In this document: piece by piece, positions 51,701 through 63,500 of the stretch
How positions within the stretch are numbered: the first letter of the stretch is position 1
Layout: every line of letters begins with the position of its first letter
Assembly (NCBI RefSeq): GCF_051401765.1
Contig: NW_027480505.1
Span: forward strand, 1,612,001 to 1,676,000
Source of the DNA: Calliopsis andreniformis
Taxonomy: Eukaryota; Arthropoda; Insecta; Hymenoptera; Andrenidae
DNA length: 64,000 bases
Direction: 5' to 3'
Program-made: the position numbers and the translations under genes
The notes under the pieces: generated by a model
The model's input: only the letters and a program-made list of their open reading frames with translations
Database searches by the model: none
Told to the model about the DNA's origin: nothing

Positions 51701-53703
51701 ACTGTTTGCAATTATTCATTTTATACGATGGAAAAGCTGTTGTATTTTTATTGTATTTTATGCTTCTGGCGCTGACTTCTATGTCCCTAGCTATTCGATC
51801 TGGTGCAGCAACGCCCTAGAGCGGAGCCTAGGTTGCCCGGAACGTAGATATGACCATCACTTTGACACTGGTTGCAATTATTCACGCTATACGTTGGAAA
51901 AACTGCTGCATTTTTATTGCATTTCTGCTTCTGGCATAGACTTCTAAGGTCCTAGCTATTCGAGCTGGCCGTGCAACGCCCTAGAGTGAAGCCTAGGTAG
52001 CCCGGAACGTAGAAATGACCATCATCTTCACACTGTTTGCAATTATTCATTTTATACGATGGAAAAGCTGTTGTATTTATATTGTATGTTATGCTTCTGG
52101 CGTCGACTTCTAAGGCCGTAGCTATTCGATGTGGTCGAGCAACGCCCTAGAGTGAAGCCTAGGTTGCCCAGAACGTAGAAACGACCACTACTTTCACACT
52201 GGTTGCAATTATTCCTGTTATACGATGGAAAAACTGTTGTATTTTTATTGCATTTTATGCTTCTTGCGTTGAATTCTAAGTCCCTAGCTATTCGATCTGG
52301 TGGAGGAACGCCCTAGAGTGAAGCCTAGGTTGCCCGGGACCTAGAAATGTCCATCACTTTCGCACTGTTTGCAATTATTCATTTTATACGATGGAAAAGC
52401 TGTTTTATTTCTATTGTATTTTATGCTTCTGGCGTTGACTTCTAATGCCGTAGCTATTAGATGTGGTGGAGCAATGCCCTAGAGTGACGCCTAGCTTGCA
52501 CGGAACGTAGAAATGACAATTACTTTCACACTGGTTGCAATTATTCGTTTTATACGTTGGAAAAACTGTTGCATTTATTTTGCATTTGGAGCTTCTGGCG
52601 TTGACTTCTTAGGCCCTAACTATTCGAACTCGTGGAGCAACGCCCTAGAGTGAAGCCTAGGTTGCCTGGAACGCAGAAATGACCATTACCTTCACACTAG
52701 TTGCAATTATTCGTTTTATGCGATGGAAAAACTGTTGTATTTATTTTGTATTTGGTGCTTCTGGCGTTGACTTCTAAGGCCGCAGCTATACGATGTGGTT
52801 GAGCAACGCCATACAGTGAAGCCTACGATGCCCGGAACGTAGAAATGACCATTATCTTCACACTGGTTGCAATTATTCGTTTTATGCGATGGAAAAACTG
52901 TTGTATTTATTTTGTATTTGGTGCTTCTGGCGTTTACTCCTTAGGCCCTAACTATTGGATTTGTTGGACCAACACCCTAAAGTGAAGCCTAGGTTGCCCG
53001 GAACGTAGAAATGACCATGACCTTCAAGCGGGCTGCAATTATTCCCGTTATGCGATGGAAGAACTGTTATATTTTTGTTGTATTTTATGCTTCTGGCGTT
53101 GACTTCTGAGGCCCTAACTATTCGGTCTTGTGGAGCATCTCCCTAGAGTGAAGTCTAGGTTGCCCGGAACGTAGAAATGACCATTACCTTCACGCTTGTA
53201 GCAATTATTCCTATTATACGATGGTAAAGCTGTTGTATTTATATTGTATTTTATGCTTCTGGCGTTGACTTCTAAGGCCCTTGCTATTCGATCTGGTGGA
53301 GCAACGCCCTGGAGTGAAGCCTGGGTTGCCCGGATCGTAGAGATGACCATTACCTTCACACTGTTTGCAATTATTCAGTTTATACGATCGAAAAACTGTT
53401 GTATTTATATTGTATTCTATGCTTCTGACGCTGACTTCTAAGGCTGTAGCTATTCGATGTGGTGGAGCAACGCCCTAGAGTGAAGCCTAGGTTGCCCGGA
53501 ACGTAGAAATGACCATTACTTTCACACTGTTTGCAAATATACATTATATACGATGGAAAAGCTGTTGTATTTATATTGTATTTTATGCTTTGGCGATGTC
53601 TTCTAAGGCCGTAGCTATTCGATGTGGTGGAGCAACGCCCTAGAGTGAAGCCCAGGTTGCCCGGAACGTAGAAATTACCATTACCTCCAAACTGTTTGCA
53701 ATT

Positions 53704-53720
53704 ATTCGTTTTATACGATG
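53704..53720 (+). other. Example of CENP-B-box-like motif (phase 109-125)
   Basis: The 17-base word attcgttttatacgatg fits the essential pattern of the mammalian CENP-B box (nTTCGnnnnAnnCGGGn) at TTCG, the central A and the following CG, and departs at the last two G positions (A and T here). The same word occurs at 2431-2447 and in many monomers of zone D. In other monomers the first half reads attcctg or attcatt, or the CG reads CA or TG. Binding by any CENP-B-like protein is unproven and the resemblance may be chance. Confidence 0.35.
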
Positions 53721-54737
53721 GAAATGCTGCTGTATTTATATTGTATTTTCTGCTTCTGGCGTTGACTTCTAAGGCCTTAACTATTTGATCTGGTGGAGCA
53801 ACTGTCTAGAGCGAAACCTAGGCTGCCCGGAACGTAGAAATGACCATTACTTTCACACTGGTTACAATTAATCGTTTTATACTATGGAAAAGCTCTTGTA
53901 TTTGTTTTCCATTTGGTGCTTCTGGCGTTGACTTTTTAGGCCCTAGCTATTGGATCTGGCGGACGAACGCCCTAGAGTGAAGCCTAGGTGGCCCGGAACG
54001 TAGAATTGACCATACATTTCATACTGGTTGCAATTATTCGTTTTATACGATGGAAAAACTGTTTTATTTATTTTGTATTTTATGCTTCGGGCGTTGACTT
54101 CTAAGGCCCTAACTATTCGATCTGGTGGCGCAACGCCCTAGAGTGAAGCCTAGGTTGCCCGGAACGTAGAAAAGACCATTACATTCACACTGGTTGCAAT
54201 TATTCATCTTATACGATGGAAAAGCTGTTGCATTTATATCGTATTTTATGCTTCTGGCGTTGACTTCTTAGGCCATAACTATTCCATCTGGTGGAACAAC
54301 GCCCATGGGTGAAGGCTAGGTTGCGCGGAACGTAGCAATGACCATAGCTTTCACACTGGTAGCAATTATTCGTTTTATACGATGGAAAAACTGTTCTATT
54401 TATTTTGTATTTTATGCTTCGGGCGTTGACTTCTAAGGCCCTAGCTATTCTATCTGGTCGAGCAACGCCCTAGATGAAGCCTATGTTGCCCGGAACGTAG
54501 AAATGACCATAACTTTCACACTGGTTGCTATTATTCGTTTTAGACGATGGAAAAACTGTTGTATTTATTTTGTATTTTACACTTCTGGCGTTGCATTCTT
54601 ATGCCCTAATTATTCCCTCTGGCGGATCAACGTCCTAGAGTGAAACCTACGTTGCCCGGAACGTAGAAATGACTATTACTTTCACACTGGTTGCAATTAT
54701 TCGTTTTATACGATGGAAAAACTGTTTTATTTATTTT

Positions 54738-55250
54738 GCGTTTTATGCTTCGGGCGTTGTCTTCTAAGGCCCTAACTATTCGATCTGGTGGGGCAACGCC
54801 CTAGAGTGAAGCCTAGGTTGCCCGGAAAGTAGAAATGAACATAACTTTCATCCTGGTTGCAATTATTCGTTTTATATGATGGAAAAACTGTTGTATTTAT
54901 ATAGGGTTTTATGCTTCTGGCGTTGACTTCTTAGGCCCAAACTATTCGATCTGGTGGAACAACGCCCTAGAGTGAAGCCTGGGTTGCCCGGAAGGTAGAA
55001 ATGACCATCACTTTCGCACGGGTTGCAATTATTCCTGTTATACGATGGACAAAATGTTGGATTTTTATAGTACTTTATGCTTCTGGATTTGACTTCTAAG
55101 GCCCTACGTATTCGATCTGGTGGAGCAATACCTCACAGTTAAATCTAGGATGCCGGAAACGTCGAAATGGTCATTACTTTCACACTGATTGCAATTATTC
55201 ATGCTATATGAAGGAAAAACTGTTGTCCATTTATTGTATTTTATGCTTTG
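54738..55250 (+). repeat. Three-monomer block in zone D, copy 1
   Basis: It is nearly identical to 60044-60556, 5306 bp (32 monomers) away. Shared rare variants: gcgttgtcttctaaggcc, tgaacataactttcatcc, ggacaaaatgttggattt, tggatttgacttctaagg and aatacctcacagttaaatc. Only isolated differences were seen (ttcatcctgg against ttcatcccgg, gtccatttattg against gtccttttattg). Confidence 0.87.
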
Positions 55251-55420
55251 GGCCCTGACTTCTAAGGCCCTAGCAATTCGATCTGGTGGAACAACACACT
55301 AGAGGGAAGCCTAGGTTGCCCGGAAGGTAGAAGTGACCATTTCCTTCACACTGGTTGCAATTATTCCTGTTACACGGTGGAAGGACTGTTGTATTTTTAT
55401 AGCACTTTATGCTTCTGGCG

Positions 55421-55700
55421 TTGACTTCTTAGGCCCTAACTATTTGATCTGGTGGAGCACCGCCCTAGCGTGAAGCCTAGGTTGCCCGGAACGTAGGACA
55501 TACCATTACCTTCACACTGGTTGCAATTATTCCTGTTATACGATGGAAAAGCTGTTGCATCTTTATTGTATTTTATGCTCCTGGCGGTGACTTCTAAGGC
55601 CCTAACTATTCGGTCTGGTGGAGCAACGCCCTAGAGTGAAGCCTAGGTTGCTCGGAATATAGAAATGTCCATAATTTTCACACTGGTTGCAATTATTCGT
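55421..55700 (+). repeat. Local duplication in zone D, copy 1 (trimer spacing)
   Basis: The run with tatttgatctggtggagcac, cctagcgtgaagcctagg and gtaggacataccattacc is repeated at 55918-56195, 497 bp (three monomers) away, with few changes. Confidence 0.83.
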
Positions 55701-55917
55701 TTTATACGATGGAAAAGCTGTTGTATTTATATGTATTTTATGCTGCAGGCGTTGACTTCTTAGGCCCTAACTTTTCGATCTCGTGGAACAACGCCCTAGA
55801 GTGAAGCCTAGCTTGCGCGGAACGTAGAAATGACCATTACTTTCACACTGTTTGCAAATATACATTATATACGATGGAGAAGCTGTTGTATTCATATTGT
55901 ATTTTATGCTCCTGGCG

Positions 55918-56195
55918 TTGACTTCTTAGGCCCTAACTATTTGATCTGGTGGAGCACCGCCCTAGCGTGAAGCCTAGGTTGCCCGGAACGTAGGACATAC
56001 CATTACCTTCACACTGGTTGCAATTATTCCTGTTATACGATGGAAAAACTGTTGCATCTTTATTGTATTTTATGCTCCTGGCGTTGACTTCTAAGGCCCT
56101 AACTATTCGGTCTGGTGGAGCAACGCCCTAGAGTGAAGCCTAGGTTGCTCAAAATGTAGAAATGTCCATAATTTTCACACCGGTTGCAATTATTC
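55918..56195 (+). repeat. Local duplication in zone D, copy 2 (trimer spacing)
   Basis: This is the partner of 55421-55700. It retains the uncommon gtaggacataccattacc variant and then the tattcggtctggtggagc variant. Confidence 0.83.
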
Positions 56196-56500
56196 GTTTT
56201 ATACGATGGAGAAGCTGTTGTATTTTTAATATGTTTTATGCTTCCTGCGTTTACTTCTAAGGCCCTGACTATTCGGTCTGGTGGAGCAACACCCTAGAGT
56301 GAAGCCTAGGTTGCTCGGAATGTAGAAATGTCCATAACTTTCACACTGGTTTCAATTAATCGTTTTATACGATGGAAAAGCTGTTGCATTTATATTGTAT
56401 TTCATGCTTCTGGCGTTGACTTCTAAGGCCCTAACTACTCGATCTGGTGGAGCAACGCCCTAGTGTGAAGCCTAGCTTGCTCGGGATGTAGAAATGTCCA
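56181..56500 (+). repeat. Local duplication in zone D, copy 1 (tetramer spacing)
   Basis: This two-monomer block with cggttgcaattattcg, gatggagaagctgttg, gcttcctgcgtttacttc and cttgctcgggatgtag is repeated at 56844-57160, 663 bp (four monomers) away. Confidence 0.82.
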
Positions 56501-56843
56501 TTACTTTCACACTGTTTGCAAATATACATTCTATACGATGGAAAAGCTGTTGTATTTATATTGTATTTTATGCTTCTGGCGCTGACTTCATAGGCCCTAA
56601 CTATTTGATCTGGTGGAGCAACGCCCTAGAGTGAAGCCTAGGTTGCCCGGAACGCAGAAATGACCATAACTTTCACACTGGTTGCTACTATTCGTTTTAT
56701 ACGATGGAAAAAATGTTGTATTTATTTTGTATTTGGTGCTTCTGGCGTTGACTTCTAAGGCCCTAACTATTCGATGTGGTGGAGCAACGCCCTAACGCGA
56801 CGCCTAGGATGCCGGAACGTAGAAATGACCATAAATTTCACAC

Positions 56844-57160
56844 CGGTTGCAATTATTCGTTTTATACGATGGAGAAGCTGTTGTATTTTTAATGTATTTA
56901 ATGCTTCCTGCGTTTACTTCTAAGGCCCTTACTATTCGGTCTGGTGGAGCAACACCCTAGAGTGAAGCCTAGGTTAGTCGGAATGAAGAAATGTCCATAA
57001 CTTTCACACTGGTTTCAATTAATCGTTTTATACGATGGAAAAGCTGTTGTATTTATATTGTATTTCATGCTTCTGGCGTTGACTTCTAAGGCCCTAACTA
57101 CTCGATCTGGTGGAGCATCGCCCTAGAGTGAAGCCTAGCTTGCTCGGGATGTAGAAATGA
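56844..57160 (+). repeat. Local duplication in zone D, copy 2 (tetramer spacing)
   Basis: This is the partner of 56181-56500. It shares gcttcctgcgtttacttc and cttgctcgggatgtag, with scattered changes, including loss of two bases in the ttttaatatg tract. Confidence 0.82.
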
Positions 57161-60043
57161 CCATCACATTCGCCGGGTTGCAATTATTCCTGTTATACGA
57201 AGGACAAACTGTTGGATTTTTATAGTACTTTATGCTTCTGGATTTGACTTCTAAGGCCCTACGTATTCGATCTGGTGGAGCAATACCTCACTGTTAAATC
57301 TAGGATGCCCGAAACGCCGAAATGATCATTACTTTCACACTGATTGCAATTATTCATGCTATATGAAGGAAAAACTGTTGTACTTTTATTGTATTTTAAG
57401 CTTTGGGCATTGACTTCTAAGGCCCTAGCAATTCGATCTGGTGGAACAACACCCTAGAGGGAAGCCTAGGTTGCCCGGAACGTAGAAATGACCATTTCCT
57501 TCACACTGGTTGCACTTATTCCTGTTACACGGTGGAAGGACTGTTGTATTTTTATAGCACTTTATGCTTCTGGCGTTGACTTCTTAGGCCCTAACTATTC
57601 GCTCTGGTGGGACAACGCCCTAGAGAGAAGCCTAGGATACCCGGAACGTAGAAATGACCAGTACTTTCACACTGGTTGTGGATATTCCTGTTATAGGATG
57701 GAAAAACTGTTGCATTTTTATTGTATTTTATGCTTCTGGCGTTGACTTCTAAGGCCCTAGCTATTCGATTTGGTGGAGCAACGCCATAGCGTGAAGTCTA
57801 GGTTGCCGAAACGTAGAAATGACCATTACTTTCACACTGGTTGCAGTTATTTCTGTTATACGATGGAAAAACTGTTGCATTTTTATAGTATTTTATGTTT
57901 CTGGCGTAGACTTCTAAGGTCCTAGCTATTCGATCTCGTGGGTCAACGTTCAAGAGTGAAGCGTACGTTGCCCGAAACCTAGAAATCACCATTACTTTCA
58001 CACTGGTTACAATTACTCTTCTTATACGATGGAAAAACTGTTGTATTTTTATTGTATTTTATGCGTCTGGAGTTGCTTTCTAAGGCCCTAATTATTCGAC
58101 CTGGTGGTGCAATGTCCTAGAGTGAAGCCTAGGTTGCACGGAACGTCGAAGTGCCCATTACTTTCACACTGGTTGCAATTATTCCTGTTATACGATGGAA
58201 AGACTGTTGTATTTTTATTGTATTTTATGCTCTTGGCGTTGTCCTCCAAGTCCCTAGCTATTCGATCTGGTTGAGCAACGCCCTAGTGCGAAGCCTAGGG
58301 TGCCCGAAGCGTAGAAATGACCATCACATTCACACTGGTTGCAATTATTCCTGTTATACGATGGACAAGCTGTTGCATTTTTAGTGTACTTTATGCTTCT
58401 GGCGTTGACTTCTAAGGCCCTAGCTATTCGATCTGGTGGAGCAACACCCTAGGCTGAAGCCTATGTTGCCCGGAACGTAGAAATGACCATAACTTTCACA
58501 CTGTTTGCAATTATTCATTTTATACGATGGCAAAGCTGTTGCATTTATATTGTATTTTATGCTTTCGACGTTGACTTCTAAGGCCGTAGCTATTCGATGT
58601 GGTGGAGCAACGCCCTAGAGTGACCCCTAGGTTGCCAGGAACGTAGAAATGACCATTACCTTCAAACTGTTTGCAAATATACATTATATACGACGGAAAA
58701 TCTGTTGTATTTATGTTGTATTTTATGCTTCTGGCGTTGACATCTTAGGCCCTAACTATTCCATCTGGTGGAACAACGCCCTTGGGTGAAGCCTAGGTTG
58801 CGCGGAACGTAGCAATGACCATAACTTTCACACTGGTAGCAATTATTCGTTTTACACGATGGAAAAACTGTTCTATTTATTTTGTATTTTATGCTTCGGG
58901 CGTTGACTTCGACGGCCCTAGCTATTCGATCTGGTCGAGCAACGCCCTAGTATGAAGTCTAGGTTGCCCTAACGTAGAAATGACGATAACTTCCACACTG
59001 GTAGCAATTATTCGTTTTATACGATGGAAAAACTGTTTTATTTATCTTGTATTTTACACTTCTGGCGTTGACTTCTTATGCCCTAACTATTCCCTCTGGC
59101 GGATCAACGCCCTAGAGTGAAACCTACGTTGCCCGGAACGTAGAAATGACTATTACTTTCACACTGGTTGCAATTATTCGGTTTATACGATGGAAAAGCT
59201 GTTCCATTTATTTTGTATTTTATGCTTCGGGCGTTGACTTCTAAGGCCCTAACTATTCGATCTGGTGGAACAACGCCCTAGGGTGAAGCCTAGGTTGCGC
59301 GGAACGTAGAAATGACCATAACTGTCACACTGGTAGCAATTATTCGTTTTATACGATGGAAAAACTGTTTTATTTATTTTGTATTTTACACTTCTGGCGT
59401 TGCATTCTTATGCCCTAATTATTCCCTCTGGCGGATCAACGTCCTAGAGTGAAACCTACGTTGCCCGGAACGTAGAAATGACTATTACTTTCACACTGGT
59501 TGCAATTATTCGTTTTATACGATGGAAAAGCTGTTCCATTTATTTTGTATTTTATGCTTCGGGCGTTGACTTCTAAGGCCCTAACTATTCCATCTGGTGG
59601 AACAACGCCCTAGGGTGAAGCCTAGGTTGCCCGGAACGTAGAAATGACCATAACTTCCACACTGGATGCAATTATTCGTTTTATACGATGGAAAAGCTGT
59701 TGTATTTATATCGTATTTTATGCTTCTGGCGTTGACCTCTTAGGCCCTAACTATTCCATCTGGTGGAGCAACGCCGTCGGGTGAAGCCTAGGTTGCGCGG
59801 AACGTAGAAATGACCATAACTTTCACAGTGGTAGCAATTATTCGTTTTATACGATGGTAAAACTGTTTTATTTATTTGGTATTCTATGCTTCCGGCGCTG
59901 ACTTCTGAGGCCCTAACTATTTGATCTGGTGGTGCAACGCCCAAGGGTGAAGCTATGTTGCCCGGAAAGTAGAAATAGCGTTAACTTTCATACTGGTTGA
60001 AATTATTCGTTTTATACGATGGAAAAACTGTATTATTTATTTT

Positions 60044-60556
60044 GCGTTTTATGCTTCGGGCGTTGTCTTCTAAGGCCCTAACTATTCGATCTGGTGGGGC
60101 AACGCCCTAGAGTGAAGCCTAGGTTGCCCGGAAAGTAGAAATGAACATAACTTTCATCCCGGTTGCAATTATTCGTTTTATATGATGGAAAAACTGTTGT
60201 ATTTATATAGGGTTTTATGCTTCTGGCGTTGACTTCTTAGGCCCAAACTATTCGATCTGGTGGAACAACGCCCTAGAGTGAAGCCTGGGTTGCCCGGAAG
60301 GTAGAAATGACCATCACTTTCGCACGGGTTGCAATTATTCCTGTTATACGATGGACAAAATGTTGGATTTTTATAGTACTTTATGCTTCTGGATTTGACT
60401 TCTAAGGCCCTACGTATTCGATCTGGTGGAGCAATACCTCACAGTTAAATCTAGGATGCCGGAAACGTCGAAATGGTCATTACTTTCACACTGATTGCAA
60501 TTATTCATGCTATATGAAGGAAAAACTGTTGTCCTTTTATTGTATTTTATGCTTTG
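60044..60556 (+). repeat. Three-monomer block in zone D, copy 2
   Basis: This is the partner of 54738-55250. A third, more diverged relative lies at about 57170-57590 and matches 55020-55430 at about 2156 bp (13 monomers), with aatacctcactgttaaatc and acgaaggacaaactgttgg. Confidence 0.87.
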
Positions 60557-63500
60557 GGCCATGACTTCTAAGGCCCTAGCTATTCGATCTGGTGGAGCTA
60601 CGCCCTAGTGCGAAGCCTAGGGTGCCCGGAACGTAGAAATGGCCAGTACTTTCACACTGTTTGCAGTTATTCCTGTTATACGATGGTAAAACTGTTGCAT
60701 CTTTATTGCATTTTATACTTTTGGCGTTGACTTCTAAGGCCCTAACTATTCGATCAGGTGGAGCAACGCCCTAGGGTGAAGCCTAGGTTGGCCGCAATGT
60801 AGAAATGTCCATAACTTTCACACTGGTTGCTATTATTCGTTTTATACGATGGAAAAACTGTTATATTTATATTGTATTTTATGCTTCTGGCGTTGACTTC
60901 TTAGGCCCTAACTATTCGATCTGGTGGAACAACGCCCTCGAGTGAAGCCTAGGTTGCCTGGAACGTAGAAATGACAATTACTTTCACACTGTTTGCAGTT
61001 ATTCCTGTTATATGATTGTCAAACTGTTGCATCTTTATTGTATTTTATGCTTCTGGCGTTGATTTCTAAGGCCCTAACTATTCGATCTGGTGGAGCAACG
61101 CCCTAGAGTGAAGCCTAGGTTGCCCGGAACGTAGAAATGACCATTACATTCACACTGGTTGGAATTATTCGTTTTATACGATGGAAAAGCTGTTTTATTT
61201 ATTTTGTATTTTATGCTTCGGGCGTTGACTTCTAACGCCCTAACTGATTGATCTGGTGGAGCAACGCCCTAGAGTGAAGCCTAGATTGCCAGGAACGTTG
61301 AAATGACCATAACCTAGACAACTGGTTGCTATTATTCGTTTTATACGATGGAAAAACTGGTATATTTATATTGTATTTTATTCTTATGGCGTTGACTTCT
61401 TAGGCCCTAACTATTCGAGCTGGTGGAGCAACGCCCTAGAGTGTAGCCTAGGTTGCCCGGTACGTAGAAATGACCATCACTTTCAAACTGGTTGCAATTA
61501 TTCCTGTTATAGGATGTAAAAACTGTTGTATTTTTATTGCATTTTATGCGTCGGCCATTGACTTCTAAGGCCCTAGCTATTCCACCGGTTGGAGCAACGC
61601 CCTAGGGTGAAGCCTAGGTTGCCCCGAACGTAGAAACGACACTAACTTTCACAGTGTTTGCAATTATGCATTTTATACGATGGAAAAACTCTTGTACTTA
61701 TATTGTATTTTATTCTTCTGGCTTTGAATTCTAAGTCCCTAGCTATTCGATCTGGTGGAGCAACGCCCTAGAAAGAAACCTAGGTTACCCGGAGCGTAGA
61801 AATGACCAGTACGTTCACACTGTTTGCAGTTATTCGTTTTATACAATGTAAAAACTGTTCTATTTATTTTGTGTTTTATGCTTCGGGCGTTGACTTCTAA
61901 GGCCGTAACCATTCGGTCTGGTTTAGCAACGCCCTAGAGTGAAGCCTAGGCTGCCCGGAACGTAGGACATACCATTACCTTCACACTGGTTGCAATTATT
62001 CCTGTTATACGATGGAAAAACTGTTGTATTTATATTGTATTTTATGCTTCAGGCGTTGACATCTGCGGCCGTATCTATTCGATGTGGTGGAAGAACGCCA
62101 TAGAGTGAAGCCTAGGTTGCCCGGAACGTAGAAATGACCATAACTTTCATACTGGTTGCAATTACTCGTTTTATATGATGGAAAAACTGTTGTACTTTTA
62201 TTGCATTTTATGCTTCGGGCGTTGACTTCTGAGGCCGTAGCTATTCGATGTGGTGGAAGAACGCCATAGAGTGAAGCCTACGTTGCCCGGAACGTAGAAA
62301 TTACCATAACTTTCACACTGATTGCTATTATTCGTTTTATACGATGGAAAAACTGTTATATTTATATTGTATATTATGCTTCTGGCGTTGCCTTCTAAGG
62401 CACTAACTATTCGAACTGGTGGAGCAACGCCCTAGAGTGAAGCCGAGGTTGCCCGGAACGTTGAAATGACCATCACTTTCAAACTGGTTGCAATTATTCC
62501 TGTTATATGACGGAAAAACTGTTGTATTTGTATTGCATTTTATGCTTCGGGCATTGACTTCTAAGGCCCTAACTATTGAATCCGCTGGAGCAACGTCCTA
62601 GGGTGTAGCCTAGGTTGCCCGGGAAGTAGAAGTGACCATTACCTTCACACTGGTTGCAATTATTCGTTTAATACAATGGAAAAACTGTACTATTTATTTC
62701 GTATTTTATGCTTCGGGCGTTGACTTCTAATGCCCAAGCTATTCGATCTGGTGGAGCAACGCCCTAGAGTGAAGCCTAGGTTGCTCGGAACGTAGAAATG
62801 ACCATTACTTTCACATTGGTTGCAATTATCCGTTTCATACGATGGAAAAGCTGCTGTATTTATATCGTGTTTTATGCTTCTGGCGTTGACTTCTTAGGCC
62901 CTAACTATTCCATCTGGTGGAACAACACCCTTGGGTGAAGCCTAGGTTGCCCGGAAAGTAGAAATGACCATAACTTCCACACTGGTAGAAATTATTCGAT
63001 TAATACAGTGGAAAAACTGTACTATTTATTTCGTATTTTATGCTTCGGGCGTTGACTTCTAAGGCCCTAGCTATTCGATCTGGTGGAGCAACGACCTAGA
63101 GTGAAGCCTAGGTTGTCCGGAACGTAGAAATGACCATCACTTTCAAACTGGTTGCAATTATTCCTGTTGTACGATGGAAAAACTGTTGCATCTTTATTGT
63201 GTTTTATGCTTCTGGCGTTAACTTCTAAGGCCCCAACTAGTCGATCTGGTGGAGCAACGCCCTAGAGTGAAGCCTAGGCTGCCCGGTACGTTAAAATCAC
63301 CATAACTTTCACACTGTTTGCAATTATTCGTTTTATACGATGGAAAAGCTGTTGTATTTATATCGTATTTTATGCTTCTGGCGTTGAATTCTAAGACCGT
63401 AGCTATTCGATGTGGTGGAGCAACGCCCTAGAGTGACGCCTAGGCTGCCCGGAACGTAGAAATGACCATTACTTTCACAATGTTTGCAACTACTCATTTT

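Larger units (their letters stand above)
48021..53699 (+). repeat. HOR family B, copy B5 (~34 monomers)
   Basis: It begins with the cacaatgtctgcaattattc variant (compare B1 about 18015). From 48930 to about 50860 it follows B1 at offset 30699. Near 50900 three monomers are skipped, and 51020 follows B1 20820 at offset 30200. From about 51186 it follows B2 26294 at offset 24892. It closes at 53200-53690 with monomers matching B1 21830-22310. B5 thus unites parts separated between B1 and B2. Frames at 49029, 51020, 51186, 51684 and 53114 are copies of by-products seen in the other B units. Confidence 0.88.

Noticed and set aside
54471..54482. Small deletion (cctagatgaagcc) as a functional boundary
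   Set aside because: It is a two-base loss in one divergent monomer. Similar indels are scattered through zone D, and nothing changes across it.
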